From positions 14,510,501 to 14,574,500 of the forward strand of contig OY987244.1 of the NCBI GenBank assembly GCA_963920765.1: 64,000 nt of DNA, in the 5' to 3' direction. Each line of letters starts with the position of its first letter. The stretch's first letter is position 1. The position numbers and the translations under genes are program-made. Below the pieces are notes generated by a model. It was not told the origin of the DNA and ran no database searches. It saw nothing but the letters and a program-made list of their open reading frames with translations. Source of the DNA: Ulota crispa. Its lineage: Eukaryota > Streptophyta > Bryopsida > Orthotrichales > Orthotrichaceae. Positions 12,890 through 25,214 of the stretch are shown here, piece after piece.

Positions 12890-13140
12890 ACAGTTCCCCG
12901 CGGAAATGGTTCCCAACAATGTGCGGGGAAAACCGGCTGCTAAGCTTAGTTCATTGTTAGTCGATGGAACTGGAAAAAAAATTAGCTGCATTTTGAAATT
13001 GCCAGCAAAAAGTTAGTTAGATCTCATTAAAAAAATCTAAATATAGTATATTACTATGTAAATTTTAAAAATATATCGTTTAAGTACAAAAAATGACTAT
13101 TTTTAGCTGTGAAGTCCAAAAAAATTTCCAAACACTTGTT
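12890..13140. repeat. Dispersed repeat, partner at 60945-61190
   Basis: Shares GGAAAAAAAATTAGCTGCA, TTTGAAATTGCC(A/G)GCAAAAA, the TATTA.TATGTAAATTT stretch and GTGAAGTCCAAAAAAATT with 60945-61190 in the same orientation. Boundaries not resolved. Confidence 0.6.
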
Positions 13141-13249
13141 CCCAACTGAATTAATCTTTTCCAACAAAGAACCATCAAAAGCACACCAAATAGCGTCATT
13201 CCAAGGAGAAGAAACACCTTTCTATTGAAAATATCAACATAATAACACT

Positions 13250-13990
13250 AGATAGTACTGAACAGAAACCTAAACCAACATTCATCCACCAAAATTCATC
13301 CACGACAACCTCCACAGGGTTTTTTTTTACTGTAGCTGCACAAGGAATGTATAGACGTGTCCTCCAAAGTGAGGTAAAAATCTCGAGGGGCCGCATTACA
13401 TTTGTGTATTTCAAACCTTACTGTATTGAATCTAGCTGTTTATCGCCAGAAAAAAAAACCCTGCCCTCCACCGGCTTCCGTCGGTATCCGTCCAACGAGA
13501 ACCGAAACCCTCCTCTCACGTACACAACTTCCCACCATTCATCCTTAAATACCGTAACGACAGAAACCTGGTCCAACATTCATCTACCCAAATTCGTCCA
13601 CAACAATCCACAACCAGCTTCCGTCCATGTCCGTCCAACGAGACCACCTCTCAAGCACAACTTCCCACTATTTATTCTCAAATGCCGCAACGACAACCAG
13701 CCCCCCAACGAACGAACTCGGTCAAACCTCATCCAACGAGTTCATCAATCCGACCCGTTCCACCCAGAGTTCCTCCATAAACATTCATCCACAACGTGCT
13801 CGCAGAAGACCGGACGAACGCGGCCAAACCTCGTCCGACGATCATCGTCGAAATCCAGGCATCCCCCTACCGAGAAGTCTCGGCAGTCGTCCATTTCGAA
13901 CAGCAAGCTCGGATGAAACAAACGTCCGTCAGAGCTCTATCCGACGAGAATCGTCGGGACCCTCTCGGCTGAAGGGCAGCCCTATCCAGT
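13250..13990 (+). repeat. Degenerate tandem repeats upstream of DXS
   Basis: A C/A-rich stretch repeats CATTCATCC(A/T)CC, TTCGTCCACAAC and CGTCCAACGAG motifs. Two approximate 145-bp copies run 13476-13620 and 13617-13750 (CTTCCGTC...CGTCCAACGAGA...CAACTTCCCAC...), and part of the unit recurs at 13257-13318. Reading frames of 120-190 codons exist in two phases but encode only low-complexity peptide, so I treat this as promoter-proximal repeat DNA. Confidence 0.6.
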
Positions 13991-14112
13991 GATCCAGTGT
14001 TATCAGAACGGAGGAAGAGCATAAGAGGGATTCAAATGGGCATTGCGCGCAATCTTTTTGCCCTGACGACTCGGGATCTCTGCTCTCGCTCTCTCTCGCA
14101 ATCTCTCGCAAA

Positions 14113-14636
14113 TCCGCTGCGAAGCTCTGATCTCATTCTGCGCTTTTCAATATTGCGCTTGAAGTTGTAGCCGTAGCTTTGCGATAAGTTATTGCGCTTG
14201 AAGTCCTCGCAAATCCGCTGCGGAGCTCTGATCTCAGACTGTGCTTTGAAATATTGCGCTTAAAGGTTTTGCCGTAGCTTTTATCTCAGCTTGCGCTTTG
14301 CAATATTGCGCTTCAAGTCTTAGCCATAGCTTTGCAAATATTTCGCTTGAAATCTTAGCCGGAGCTTTGCATTATCGCGCTTGAAGTCTTAGCCGTAGCT
14401 TTGCGATATTGCGCTTGAATTCTTAGCCGAAGCTCTGATCTCAGCCTGCGCTTTGCAATATTGCGCTTGAAGATTTGCCCGGAGCTTTGCAATATCGCGC
14501 TTGAAGTGTTAGCCGTAACTTAGCTTTGCAATATTGCGCTTGAAGTCTTAGCCTGCGCTTTGCAATATTGCGGTTGAAGTCTTAGCTTGTGCTTTGCGAT
14601 ATTGCGCTTGAAGATTTGTCCGGAGATTTGCAGTTT
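14113..14636 (+). repeat. DXS 5'-leader minisatellite (about 35-bp units)
   Basis: About 12 diverged copies of a unit containing AATATTGCGCTTGAAGTCTT plus AGCCGTAGCTTTGC lie end to end and stop just before the DXS ATG at 14645. Some units carry an inserted CTCTGATCTCAG stretch. The array probably forms the 5' UTR and/or core promoter, since no other leader sequence fits between it and the start codon. Confidence 0.88.
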
Positions 14637-14644
14637 GCGTCGCT

Positions 14645-17600
14645 ATGGCTGCCATGGCTGCTACTCAAGCTATGGCGCTGAACAACACGCTCGCAGCAAC
14701 ATCAACGGCGCCATCGCTTCGAGCGGACACCTCCCGCTTTCTCAACTCGCGCAAGCCGAATTCCGGCGCACGCCTCCGGGCCAATGTATGTGGCCTTTCC
14801 CATTTTGTTGTGTTTTCGGGGGTTTGCCCCTTCGCATTGGATTTACTGTGTTGATGTTTTGGTGTTTCAGGGGAAAAGCAAGGTTATGGCGGCTAGTTCG
14901 TTGCCGGATAACGCCTCGGAGTACTTTGCTGAGCAGCCGCCGACGCCGCTTCTGGACACCATTAACTATCCAATCCACATGAAGAATCTCACCGTGCGGG
15001 TAAGTTCGTCTCGCAAGCTCTTTTTGCAATTGCGCGGGTTTTAATGTGTTTGTTTGTTTTAGGAATTGAAACAACTGGCTGATGAAGTGATTCGTTGGAG
15101 CTCTCATTGCAATTCCGAGGGTTTTAATTCGTGTATTTGTTTCAGGAATTGAAACAACTGGCTGATGAATTGAGAGCGGAGACTATTTTCACGGTTTCTA
15201 AGACCGGTGGCCATCTCGGCTCTAGCTTGGGCGTGGTGGAGCTCACCGTGGCGCTGCATCATGTGTTTAATTGCCCGGAGGACAAGTTCTTGTGGGATGT
15301 TGGCCATCAGGTCTGCGCTTTTCTCATTCTTACTTGTTTTGGATTGACAGAGAAAGAGCTGAAAAGCAGCAATGTAGCTGGTTGTCTAGTTTTCTAGCTG
15401 GAAATACGTTGACAGATTACGAAGCATTTGATTGTTGCTGCTGTGGAGCACATTTACCGAAGACTCCACGTTCTGCGCTTTGTGTAGACATTTTTGGGGT
15501 AGAGCGATCCCTAAAAGACTCCATTTACTGTGAGAGAATGTACCGATGATGCAGATTTCAGGGTGACAGTGCTCCCGTTTTAGCTCTACAGTGTTTATTT
15601 TTGTCCGTTACGTATCACAGTATTCTTGTTGTTTTGTCGTTTGGTAGCTAGTTGCCATAAGAACCAAATTCCCTATGATTGTTCTATGCCAATTCCAGTT
15701 GAATCTCGCAAATCATGAATAGTATAAGTAAATTGTTTGTATTCCGCTAGAATCGTGGTATCAGCGTGATGCTTTTTCCATTCCCACCACCCTAATCGTG
15801 CTGTCCAGAAATCAGGGAAGACTGGATCTCGTGTTTTTTTATTGTCAGAGTATATTAAGCTTTTGGGAATCAATCACTTGTCAGAGGAAAATCCGGCGCG
15901 AATCTTACTGTTGCTTTTTAGGGCTTTGGTGATCGGTCAGTTGATATGATTGTGGTATTTATGGTTGGACCAGGCCTACCCGCACAAAATCCTGACTGGG
16001 AGAAGGGGTAAAATGCACACCTTGAGGCAAACTGATGGCCTGTCAGGGTTTGTCAAGAGGGCTGAGAGTGAATACGACGCTTTTGGAGCTGGCCACAGTT
16101 CTACCAGCATATCCGCGGGCTTAGGTCGGTGAATACCTACTTTTTTTGGAATTTTTGGATTACACTCTTGGTCATGTATGTTTAGAATTGAAGGAGATTC
16201 TAAAGGTGGCGGGGCTTTGATACAATCCAGGAATGGCTGTCGGAAGAGACTTGAAAGGCAACAAGAATAACGTGATTTCTGTGATCGGCGATGGAGCTAT
16301 GACTGCTGGGCAAGCCTACGAGGCGATGAACAATGCCGGGTATCTGGATTGCAACATGATCGTGATCCTGAACGACAACAAGCAAGTGTCTCTACCCACG
16401 GCTACTCTCGACGGCCCTGCTCCTCCTGTTGGTGCTTTGAGTAGCGCTCTTAGCCGGCTTCAGTCGAGCAGACCGCTTCGTGAGCTCCGTGAAGTTGCAA
16501 AGGTAAGTCAACTCCTTTTAGTTCTTGCTTTCTGAACTTTTCAGATTTCAGTAGGAAAACGTGCCATTTTTTCGTGTTATTCACGTTATTTATTGTTTGT
16601 CAATCCAGGGTGTGACCAAGCAAATTGGAGGCTCAGCGCACGCTTTAGCCTCGAAGGTTGATGAGTATGCTCGAGGTATGATTAGTGGCTCTGGATCCAC
16701 GCTTTTCGAGGAGCTCGGTCTGTACTACATTGGCCCTGTCGATGGCCACAACCTTGACGATTTGGTGACAATCTTGCGGGAGGTCAAGAACACCTCCACT
16801 ACCGGACCAGTGCTGATTCACCTCGTGACGGAGAAGGGGCGAGGTTATCCTTATGCTGAAAGAGCAGCGGACAAGTACCATGGTCAGCTCTTTTTCACAT
16901 CAAACGCACTTATTACTTCGCATTGACGATTGTTCGAGACTTATAAGCTTTGTGTACTTTAGCTCTTTGACCTACTTTTTTTACTAGTATCGTTCTTGCC
17001 TAACGAAGCGAGAATGAGTTATGGTCTGCAGGTGTTGTGAAGTTCGATCCAGCAACTGGGAAGCAGAAGAAGGTAAAAACTGCAACGCAAGCCTATACGA
17101 CTTACTTTGCCGAGGCACTGATAGCTGAGGCAGAAGTGGACAAGAGCGTGATTGGAATTCATGCCGCTATGGGAGGTGGTACAGGCATGAACATGTTTGC
17201 AAAGCGGTTCCCAGACAGGTGTTTTGATGTAGGCATTGCGGAGCAGCATGCTGTTACGTTTGCTGCAGGGCTAGCTTGCGAAGGTCTGAAGCCCTTCTGC
17301 AGTATCTACTCTTCCTTCCTTCAACGAGGGTATGATCAGGTGAGCTGCGCAATGAAAATACAGCATTTGCAAATGTTTTATTCGGCTTTTTCGTCGTGCA
17401 GTTTTCGTACCTTTTTTGTATATATTTTTCATCGTGGTGTTGTTGCAGGTCGTACACGACGTGGATCTGCAGAAGTTGCCCGTTCGATTTGCAATGGACC
17501 GTGCTGGCCTGGTTGGAGCTGATGGACCAACTCACTGCGGGGCTTTTGACGTGACTTACATGGCCTGCTTGCCGAACATGGTTGTTATGGCTCCTGCGGA

Positions 17601-18768
17601 CGAAGCTGAGCTGTTCCACATGGTGGCTACTGCTGGTGTTATTGATGACCGACCTAGTTGTTTCAGGTATCCGAGAGGCAACGGAATCGGCGTTCAGTTG
17701 CCCTTAAACAACAAGGGCATTCCCATCGAGGTACATATACATATATACTCATTATTTTCAAGCACTTGAGAGTTCATTATCTTGTTTTTCATGTTTTTTG
17801 CATTGTTTTTACTTTCGTGGCGTTTTTGAGTGCAGCTTGGCAAAGGACGAATCTTGCTGGAAGGCACGGAGGTTGCACTCTTGGGATACGGTACCATGGT
17901 ACAGAACTGCCTTGCAGCTCACGCTCTGCTTGCCGAGTTGGGAGTGTCAGCGACCGTCGCTGATGCTCGGTTCTGCAAGCCCCTTGACCGCGACCTCATT
18001 CGGCAGCTTGCGAAGAACCACCATGTGCTCATCACCGTGGAGGAGGGTTCAATTGGTGGCTTCGGTTCTCATGTTGTGCAGTTCATGGCTTTGGACGGAC
18101 TTCTCGATGGCAAGCTCAAGGCAAGTCTATCATCCATTTGAATTTTGCTTTCATGTTTAACCCCTAGACGCCAGGCTGGTCAGTTACATTTTATTACTGT
18201 TTTCAGAAGTTGCAGAAATCAATAGTGCATGCTCTCCTCATGAAAACTATGGGCAGCATGGGGTTAAAAAGACTGTTTTATGAATCTTCTCACAATTTGG
18301 GTCACCGTTTTTTTGCCTTCCATGATAGACCATGTCTTCGTGATCACTTCTAGAAAAAAATCAGCCATTCTACATAGTATTTTTTTGTTACCCATTAGTA
18401 GGAAAAACGTCTGGCTCGGCGTTTATGGGTTAATAACTCTTTTCATACCTTTGAGTTGTGAAATAGTCTGAATTGCCGAAATGCTCATTTACACATCTCT
18501 AGTGGTCATAGATCTCTGGAAGTATTGTTATGTATTAGATACTTTTGTGTGTATGTTGTTTGTGCCGTTGCAACTGTGAACCTGTTCTTACGGATTTTGC
18601 TTTGGTTGTTCTTAACAGTGGAGGCCACTGGTGCTTCCTGACCGCTACATCGAACACGGCGCTCCCAAGGACCAGTATGCTGAAGCAGGTTTAACTGCCG
18701 GTCACATTGCAGCCACGGCGTTGAATGTTCTTGGGAAAACAAGAGAAGCGCTGCAAGTGATGTCGTGA
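14645..18768 (+). CDS. DXS: 1-deoxy-D-xylulose-5-phosphate synthase, plastid precursor (10 exons)
   Basis: Joins pyruvate and glyceraldehyde 3-phosphate with thiamine diphosphate, the entry step of the plastid MEP isoprenoid pathway. Exons: 14645-14785, 14871-14999, 15146-15310, 15974-16124, 16231-16502, 16609-16882, 17032-17339, 17449-17730, 17836-18120, 18619-18768. They join in frame to 718 aa, the usual plant DXS length. Residues 1 to about 55 are Ala/Ser/Thr/Arg-rich with few acids, as in a chloroplast transit peptide. Visible motifs: [16 protein letters not shown] across exons 3/4, the thiamine-diphosphate signature GDGAMTAGQ (215-223) with downstream NN (229-230), the transketolase glutamate in [10 protein letters not shown] (E448), and [13 protein letters not shown] in exon 8. 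The start is the first ATG opening the transit peptide. Introns are GT-AG except the last (18121-18618), which begins GC and carries a MITE. Intron 2 holds a duplicated acceptor. Function is near certain; the class (DXS1/2/3) is not resolved. Confidence 0.97.
15063..15170 (+). repeat. Duplicated splice acceptor and exon start in DXS intron 2
   Basis: The sequence around the start of exon 3 is present twice, 83 bp apart: an AG followed by GAATTGAAACAACTGGCTGA at 15063 and again at 15146. The flanking text (TGCAATT..., GGGTTTTAAT..., TGTTT) is repeated too, so this is an approximate 83-bp tandem duplication. Only the second copy continues into ...[18 protein letters not shown]. Use of the first acceptor shifts frame and meets TGA at 15150-15152. 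Confidence 0.9.
18121..18618 (+). other. GC-AG intron of DXS
   Basis: Exon 9 ends ...GGCAAGCTCAAG and the intron starts GCAAGT. Exon 10 begins TGG (W) after ...CTTAACAG. Only the GC donor keeps phase 0 and gives the conserved [15 protein letters not shown] junction. The nearest GT, five bases downstream, would break the frame. AG|GCAAGT is the well-known strong GC-donor context. A TTAA-flanked 277-bp element makes up over half of the intron. Confidence 0.9.
18157..18433. mobile_element. TTAA-flanked MITE inside DXS last intron
   Basis: TTAA at 18157-18160 and 18430-18433. Imperfect terminal inverted repeats CCCCTAGACGCC / GGCGTTTATGGG. Internal text (TGAATCTTCTCACAATTTGGGT, then a CCATGATA..CCATGTCTTCGTGATCACTTCTA stretch) matches the elements at 2563-2947, 34510-34877 and 59296-59668, placing it in the 0.28-0.39 kb family. 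Confidence 0.85.
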
Positions 18769-19890
18769 GAGCTTCTGTGAATTGCTTCCCATTTTTGGAT
18801 TTTTTTTTGGAGCAAGGATGTCCCAGTGTAATGCGCAAATTCTTCGTTTTTGGGACTTGCTAGCGCATTGAAAAGGTTATATAGTAGGTTATGGCAACTC
18901 CTAAATTTGGGGTTGCCAGTAAGTTAGGCCTTCAGGGGAGTTCGGATGTGTGCCCTTTTGTTAGTTGTAGACTTGTAGTGCATGGAAGTTAAAAGCGAAG
19001 GCTAAATTTTGTACTCTACAAATCTCTTGTAAATTATGTCTGCTGGTCGCTTTTTCTATTAATAAGTGAAACTGGGGCACAATCTGACCCCCACCCATTT
19101 ATTTCGTGTTTGGTAAATATCTGCACTTTTGTTAGTGGAATGGTTGCACTGATAGCTCCGCTTGCACTACTTTGGTTATTTTGCTATGATACAGCATTTT
19201 CTGTGAAGAAAACCTAGTTGATTGAAATGTGTGAACTTGGATAACAAAGAACTAAGTAGGTTTTGAAGACCATGGTCAAAATACCATTGAATTTCACAAC
19301 TGGAATAAAGCAGAAATCGAATTGAATTTGGGATAGGGTTGCAGCAAATTGGTTTTGGTAGAATATTTTGTTTCTAAATTTTTGAGGTGCAAGGAGGATG
19401 GCATCAAAAAAGCAAAAGCCTTGTATTAGGTATTTTTTTACTGTAAGATTTACATGCTTCAAAATACTCCAAAGTGAAGAAGTCACTACTTGCTACTAGG
19501 AAGAGAAGCAATACATAGTTGGTAAAACAAAGAGTCCATCAACTTGAATATTGCTATAGAAAAAAATCCATCATCTTGGATATTGTTGTAAAAGGTAGTA
19601 GTAGAGTCCAAAAGTTAAAAATAATTAAAACATAGGAACAACAAAATCTCTTCTAAAGAGGTACTAAAGAAGTATGAGGAGGTAGCAAGTGTAAGAACAA
19701 AATGCACTTGCAAAGCGGGAGTATCACTTTTCGGAATTAAGAGGGCAATGAAATTGGCTTTGCATGAAATCAAGGCTACCCAACTTAATTTCAAAATTGG
19801 GAAGGATGTTGCACTGATCGAATGTCCAATGAGGCAAAAATAGAGGTGCCAAAAGAATAGGTTCATCACCAACAAACCATTTTGTTGCCA

Positions 19891-20209
19891 AGGTAGGAGG
19901 CTCATATCCCGCTCAGGCGTCCACCTTCTTAAATGTATTTCATGTGTACATGCTGTTTTTCAAAAGTTTCAAAAATGTATAAACTGAGTACATTTGAGGA
20001 GGTGAGCAGTTTGAGAGCCCTATGGCCTTTTTACTTCAAATTTTTATAACTAATTCCACAAAGTTCCAAAAAATATGAAACAACTTAAGTTAGATGTCAA
20101 TTCTTCTTGTCTTTCAATGAAAATTTATTGAAAAATAGTTCAAGAAGTTTCACCTCCCCAAAATTCAGTTTCAGCCCTTCCATGGTCCATTCATGAGCCT
20201 CCTACCCTA
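19891..20209. mobile_element. MITE, AGGTAGGAGGCTCAT termini
   Basis: AGGTAGGAGGCTCAT (19891) and ATGAGCCTCCTACC (ending about 20207) are inverted repeats. The same ends, flanked by TA, bound the larger 50218-50824 element. Confidence 0.65.
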
Positions 20210-20228
20210 TTAGTGGAATGTGATCTAA

Positions 20229-20573
20229 GAGCATCTCCACAAGCATTGTAAAATGCTAGATTAGGGAGATTTTTGGATGAGAAGGAAGCAATTAATGCAA
20301 GGACTAGTCAAAGAATTTTAAATTGCATGGCAATATTTGCATTTTTTGAGTGCACAACAACTCCTTCAAATACTACTTTTTCTTCTACAAAAATAGGTTA
20401 CATACATTAGTCTATGATGAATGATGTAATTGCTTTTGCAAACAAGGAGACTTGTCATTGGTTGAAATTTAATTTATTGAGTTGGGCTGGTGAAGGAACA
20501 AGTGATCAACACTCGAAACAAAAACACCATCTTTCCTAATGATGAATATTTTGGAGGTTGTTTGGAGATGCTC
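20229..20573. mobile_element. TAA-flanked MITE, GAGCATCTCC termini
   Basis: Ends GAGCATCTCCAC / GGAGATGCTC with TAA at 20226-20228 and 20574-20576. Length 345 bp. The interior (AGCAATTAATGC.AGGAC, ACAACTCCT.C.AATACTACTTTT) matches 51976-52322. Confidence 0.85.
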
Positions 20574-20659
20574 TAATAGCACTAATTTGGATCACATTTT
20601 TTCTTGAGTTCATTAGGTTCATTGTGCACTTATGCTAATGGGCAAAGGCTTATTAGTGA

Positions 20660-20977
20660 TAAGGTAGGAGCACCCATAAACGTCAAACTAAGGGTTTTGA
20701 ACATGATGACTATTAGCAAACAACTAGCAAATTATAGGATCCTATTAGGAACATAAAAAAAATGAGTTTGCACTTTTGAATGTATTACTTGGATACTGTG
20801 AGAATAAGTTGTGAATTTTTAAAGAGCAAACTGCCATTGCACCCATAACCACTTTCAAGATTTCATGTTCACATGATGAACATTCTTGTAATTACATCTA
20901 TTCATTTCCACAGATTTTCCAAGATTTCAGAGGTGACAATTATAGGGACACTGACGCTTATGGGTGCTCCTACCTTA
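20660..20977. mobile_element. TA-flanked MITE, AAGGTAGGAGCACCCATAA family, copy 1
   Basis: AGGTAGGAGCACCCATAAAC and the reverse complement CTTATGGGTGCTCCTACCT between TA dinucleotides. Related copies: 35247-35563 (reversed) and 52384-52704. TA duplication and short length fit Tc1/mariner-derived (Stowaway-like) MITEs. Confidence 0.85.
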
Positions 20978-23923
20978 ACATTGTGGAATCCAAGTTCAAT
21001 AGCATCATTTGTGAATTTGGTGGGTTTTTGGCTAAATTGTTCCAAGAAAAATGCAAGTATAACGATAACAAACTACATAGTTTCAATTTTGAGAGCCGAT
21101 TTGGAAGCGCTATAGAGGGTTTTGAGTAAAATGTTGCACTTTCACTTTTGCTAGTTGATATAAAGACCCTCTCACGTTATTGTTGAAAAGGAATATATCT
21201 TTCACTAAGAAGTAGAGGATTGTCCTAATTTTTTGATTATGGTAATTAATAAGTTGAAACAAGTTTTTTATCTTGCAATTTTGCAATTAGTAGTGTGAAA
21301 AGTTATTTTTCTAGGTTTGGCAGTTGTATGCTCGGTTGTATGTATGGCAATTATTTTGGGTTTTTGTTTTTGTTTATTGTTTTAATACTTGCCTAAGTGG
21401 TTATGCTTTTTTTTTTGCTTTTTGTAAGATATTTTGTCAAGATTACAAATTGCAAGTTGCAAATCCTGTTTCCAAATTCCACAAAAATCTAAGTTTATTA
21501 CAAAATTTTAGCAAGTTTAGAGTTATGATTTCAAAAATTTAGAAAGAACTCCAATCATTTACAAGATTTTTGCAAAACAGAATTCATTACAATTTTTCAA
21601 AACATTTTACAAAATTTGCTTCTAGTTTTAAGAAGCTTCTATGATCTATTTACACGTAGACTTAGTGGTTTTGTTGATGATGCATAGTAATTCTCAAGAT
21701 CCTAAATTCATAATTATTGGTGGTTGTCATATAAATGACACAAGCCCCATTAAGCAGATATGGTTGACTATAATAAAACAACTCCAAGTAGTGGTTAATT
21801 AGCCACACTAAGTTAGTGCCTTATGAATAAACAATGTGTATCAAATAATGAACAATCATAATTCACTTACTTGAGTGCACTTGTTTTCCTAAACATTGAA
21901 AAGAATAACGCATGTTCATAATAGATTCAACAAACAGGGAGTTGACATTTTGGAAAATATTTCCAAAAATAGAAAAAAATTAGTACTTTTCCTGCAATCA
22001 CATTTGTAAATTGAAGGTTTTGAGTTTATTTCTTCACATATACATTGTCTAATGTGTAAGCAATAGCAAGCGTAGTAGGTTAAAGACATCTTACATACAA
22101 CATATAAACCTTCTTTAGATGTATAGTTGTCAAATTTGTCATGACACAAGTGAGGCATACTACCTTGTGCAAAAATTTGGTAATAATTGCTTGATTTTCT
22201 TCGGAAGAACTCTCAAACTTCTACTAATTAATTATTATCTGCTTTTTATAATACAATGGGCATTATTTCCTTTAAAAATATGCTAGCAATGAAAATGTTG
22301 TTCAAAAATGGCATTCAATGGTGGAACATACAAAGTTGTTCAATGTAATAAGGAGTATATGACATTTGATGTTTAGAGGGAATTTTTTGAAAATCTTACA
22401 TACATAGGAAAGCACAATCAATGTTTTGATTTAGAAGTATCCATTTATTTTATTTTTAAAGAAGTGTCTACAAGAATTGTCTAGGACATATAGTGAGGTT
22501 TTTCTTATGTGTAGTGTGGTTCTTTTTTGTTCTTGTGCAACTTGCAAGAGTTTCTTTTGTTTGATCATTTTTGCCTAATTAATCTACAAAATCATCTAAG
22601 TGAGAAGTGTGTGTTTTCTTGTTGTATATCTATATGTTCTTGGCTAATTATTTGAACGTTAAAGGCATTGATAGCTTGCTCTATGCTCTATTCTAAATTT
22701 GTCAATTTCCAATGATAATTTTGGTTAAGTTGATCAATTTTTTTTTATATTTTCAACAATCACATGACTCATAATTTGAATTGCAAATCTTGTCATTCAA
22801 ATTGTCCTCATTGTTAACTCTCCACAATTGAGCCAAATTTTGCACCACTATCTAAAGTGCTTGAGGCTCACTAAATGATTATTTCACCTCCTTTTGTGCA
22901 TTTTCTTGTATTTTGGCAAACCATTTGCACTTCTTGAATGTCTTAGGGCTCTTCAATTGTTTTTGCAAGATTGTCCAATCATAATATATTCCATTAGCTC
23001 ACATATAGCATTTACTATACACAGGATGTTGACTAAGAATTTGGGATTTAGATCAACATTGCAAAGCAAATGCAATGAACAATCGTAATGAATGTGGAAA
23101 TCCAATGAATACATATCATATCTACAAATTTAAAGTGATAGTCAATAATCAAGCTATTGCCATCATCTTTATCATAATACTCCTTGTGCCATCCTAAAAG
23201 ATTGTTTTTCCAAATCCTTATACTTGTCCAAATGTGCTCAAAAATCCATGCAATTCATCACTTGCATTTGTTGAAATACATTTGTAGTACTAGGATAAGG
23301 TATCCTTCATTCAAAATGTTGCCAACTACACTTATAAATGATTTGAAGCATTTCATATTCATAAACTCTCCAACTCAAAAGTACTTTTTTTTACGTCTAC
23401 AATTGTTCTACTTGCAAAAGTCTTCATTATAGTGGTGCTTTCTATAATGGAATTAAAACCAATTTGCCTAAGTCTGTCTCATTTTTCTTACAAAAAGTAA
23501 GGTAGTGTGCTCTAAAATCTCATCTAAAAGCAACACTTTCATGTAAAGAGCCCCTCAAATAGATATGAAGTGGTCCTTGAATGGACCTCTTTAAGTCATA
23601 AAAAGAAAGGTGTATTCCATTGCAAGAGCCAATCATATTTCTTGGTTTCACCTCATATCTTCATAAGTTACAAGGGAATGGGTTATAGAAGCCCTAGAGT
23701 CACAAATAGGTGTTTACTACATTAAACTTTGAAAATTCATCAGCAATTCAATAATGTTTCAAAAAATATGAAAAAAATTGTTGTTACATTTGGCGACTCA
23801 TTTCTATTTATCTAAAGATTAGACAAAAAATATTCATGTCCCAAAAAGCACATGAAAAAGCAGCCCAGTTCTTAAATTGACGGTTTTAGAGCATGATACC
23901 GTAAGTGTTGGTGTGACGTACTA
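20978..23923. other. Gene-free AT-rich spacer
   Basis: No bounded gene. Open frames are short and low-complexity; phrases such as TTTACAAAATTT recur. No element boundaries recognised. Confidence 0.4.
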
Positions 23924-24657
23924 GGGTGATTGCAAGAATGACATGTACTACATTCTGTCCCCCTCACCTATTGCGGCTTGTTTTTTGCTTGTAACTTTTG
24001 CAAAAGAAGTCATATTGACTTGTCCTTTTAGGATAACGTGAACATGCAAGTTATTGATGTTCAATGATTTTTTGGTATTTTTTAAATTATTTTGCTATTT
24101 TTAAGCAGCCCCAAAATTGGTGTCTACCTTGGCTATTTTGGGGGTTTTTAGTACTATTTTGGGTCCAAAAAGCTTTTCTAGGGTTATAAATCAAGGATGT
24201 TGTTTATGAAGCATGCTTACATGCATTTGTAGAAGGGTTTTGCAAAATTATGAATTCCATGGCATCTACATTGTCTCAAAGTGGGCATCCTATCTCCTTT
24301 CATTGGCAAAATACAAAGAAATTCCTCAGCAAAGCAATTGGACCTTGTGAATGTGTTTAATGGGTTCTCAAATGGCTTATATTTATTTTAATTTTTTTAA
24401 ATTATTTTACTATTTTCTAAAAAGCAAGAAAGAAATTGGCTTTTAATTGGTAATTTTTGTCCCTCTATTTTTGTGCATAACTTTTAGAATAAAATTTTGC
24501 TAGATCTGAATTTTCACAAGTATGCTATTTTAAGTGCTTTAAAAATTTTCCATATTTTATTTTATTTAAAAAAATTATTTCAAAAGCTCATAGTACTACA
24601 TAGTACTACCAATCTTATGAGTGTTTTGAGACAAAACTGGCATATCATTCTTGCAAC
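23924..24657 (+). repeat. 0.73-kb dispersed repeat, inverted partner at 62262-62985
   Basis: Runs from GGGTGATTGCAAG to CATTCTTGCAAC and is present in reverse complement at 62262-62985. Common blocks: AGGGCTATAAAT-type text, CCCAAAATAGTACTAAAAACCCC (reversed), TAGTACTAC. No terminal structure was resolved, so the class is unknown. Confidence 0.7.
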
Positions 24658-25214
24658 TACCCACTAGTGCATCATGAACCTTTGCAAACCGTTCTTTGAA
24701 CATCCAGTATCTTTTAAAAAGTATTTCAATTGAAGAAACAAGAATGGCATCAAAATAAATCTCTTCAAATGCAAATATGTGTCCCCCAACAAAGTCTTGC
24801 AACACATTTATTTCGTGTTCGAAGCTAAAAGCCACTGTGCTTCAAAAGGCTTGTTGTCAATTGCAAATCACAGCCACTTTTACATGTAAACAAATTACTC
24901 ACATCTCACCTTGCTTTTAAACCAAAGGCAAGACAATCTTTCAACCATGTTAAGTTGGCCATGGGTATGAATGTGCTTCACAACCTCAACAACGAAAGGG
25001 CTTCAAAACTATGAAATAGAACTTGTACTTGGAGCTATTCCACTCTCAGTTACTAGCTATCATTATGAAAACCAAAAGTACTTATCATACTTATTGTCAC
25101 ATTGTCTCAAAGTAAAGATGCTAGAACAAGGTGCCATATTTAATTGCTTGTGGACTATTAAAGTCTATAAGTAACAATTTAGACTTGTTTTAGTTTGCAA
25201 AACAACATCAAAAA

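Noticed and set aside
13347-13916. 189-codon open frame (and a 121-codon one in another phase) upstream of DXS
   Set aside because: Both encode low-complexity Ser/Pro/Arg/His text built from tandem CATCCAC/CGTCCAAC repeats; no family, and it sits in the DXS upstream region.
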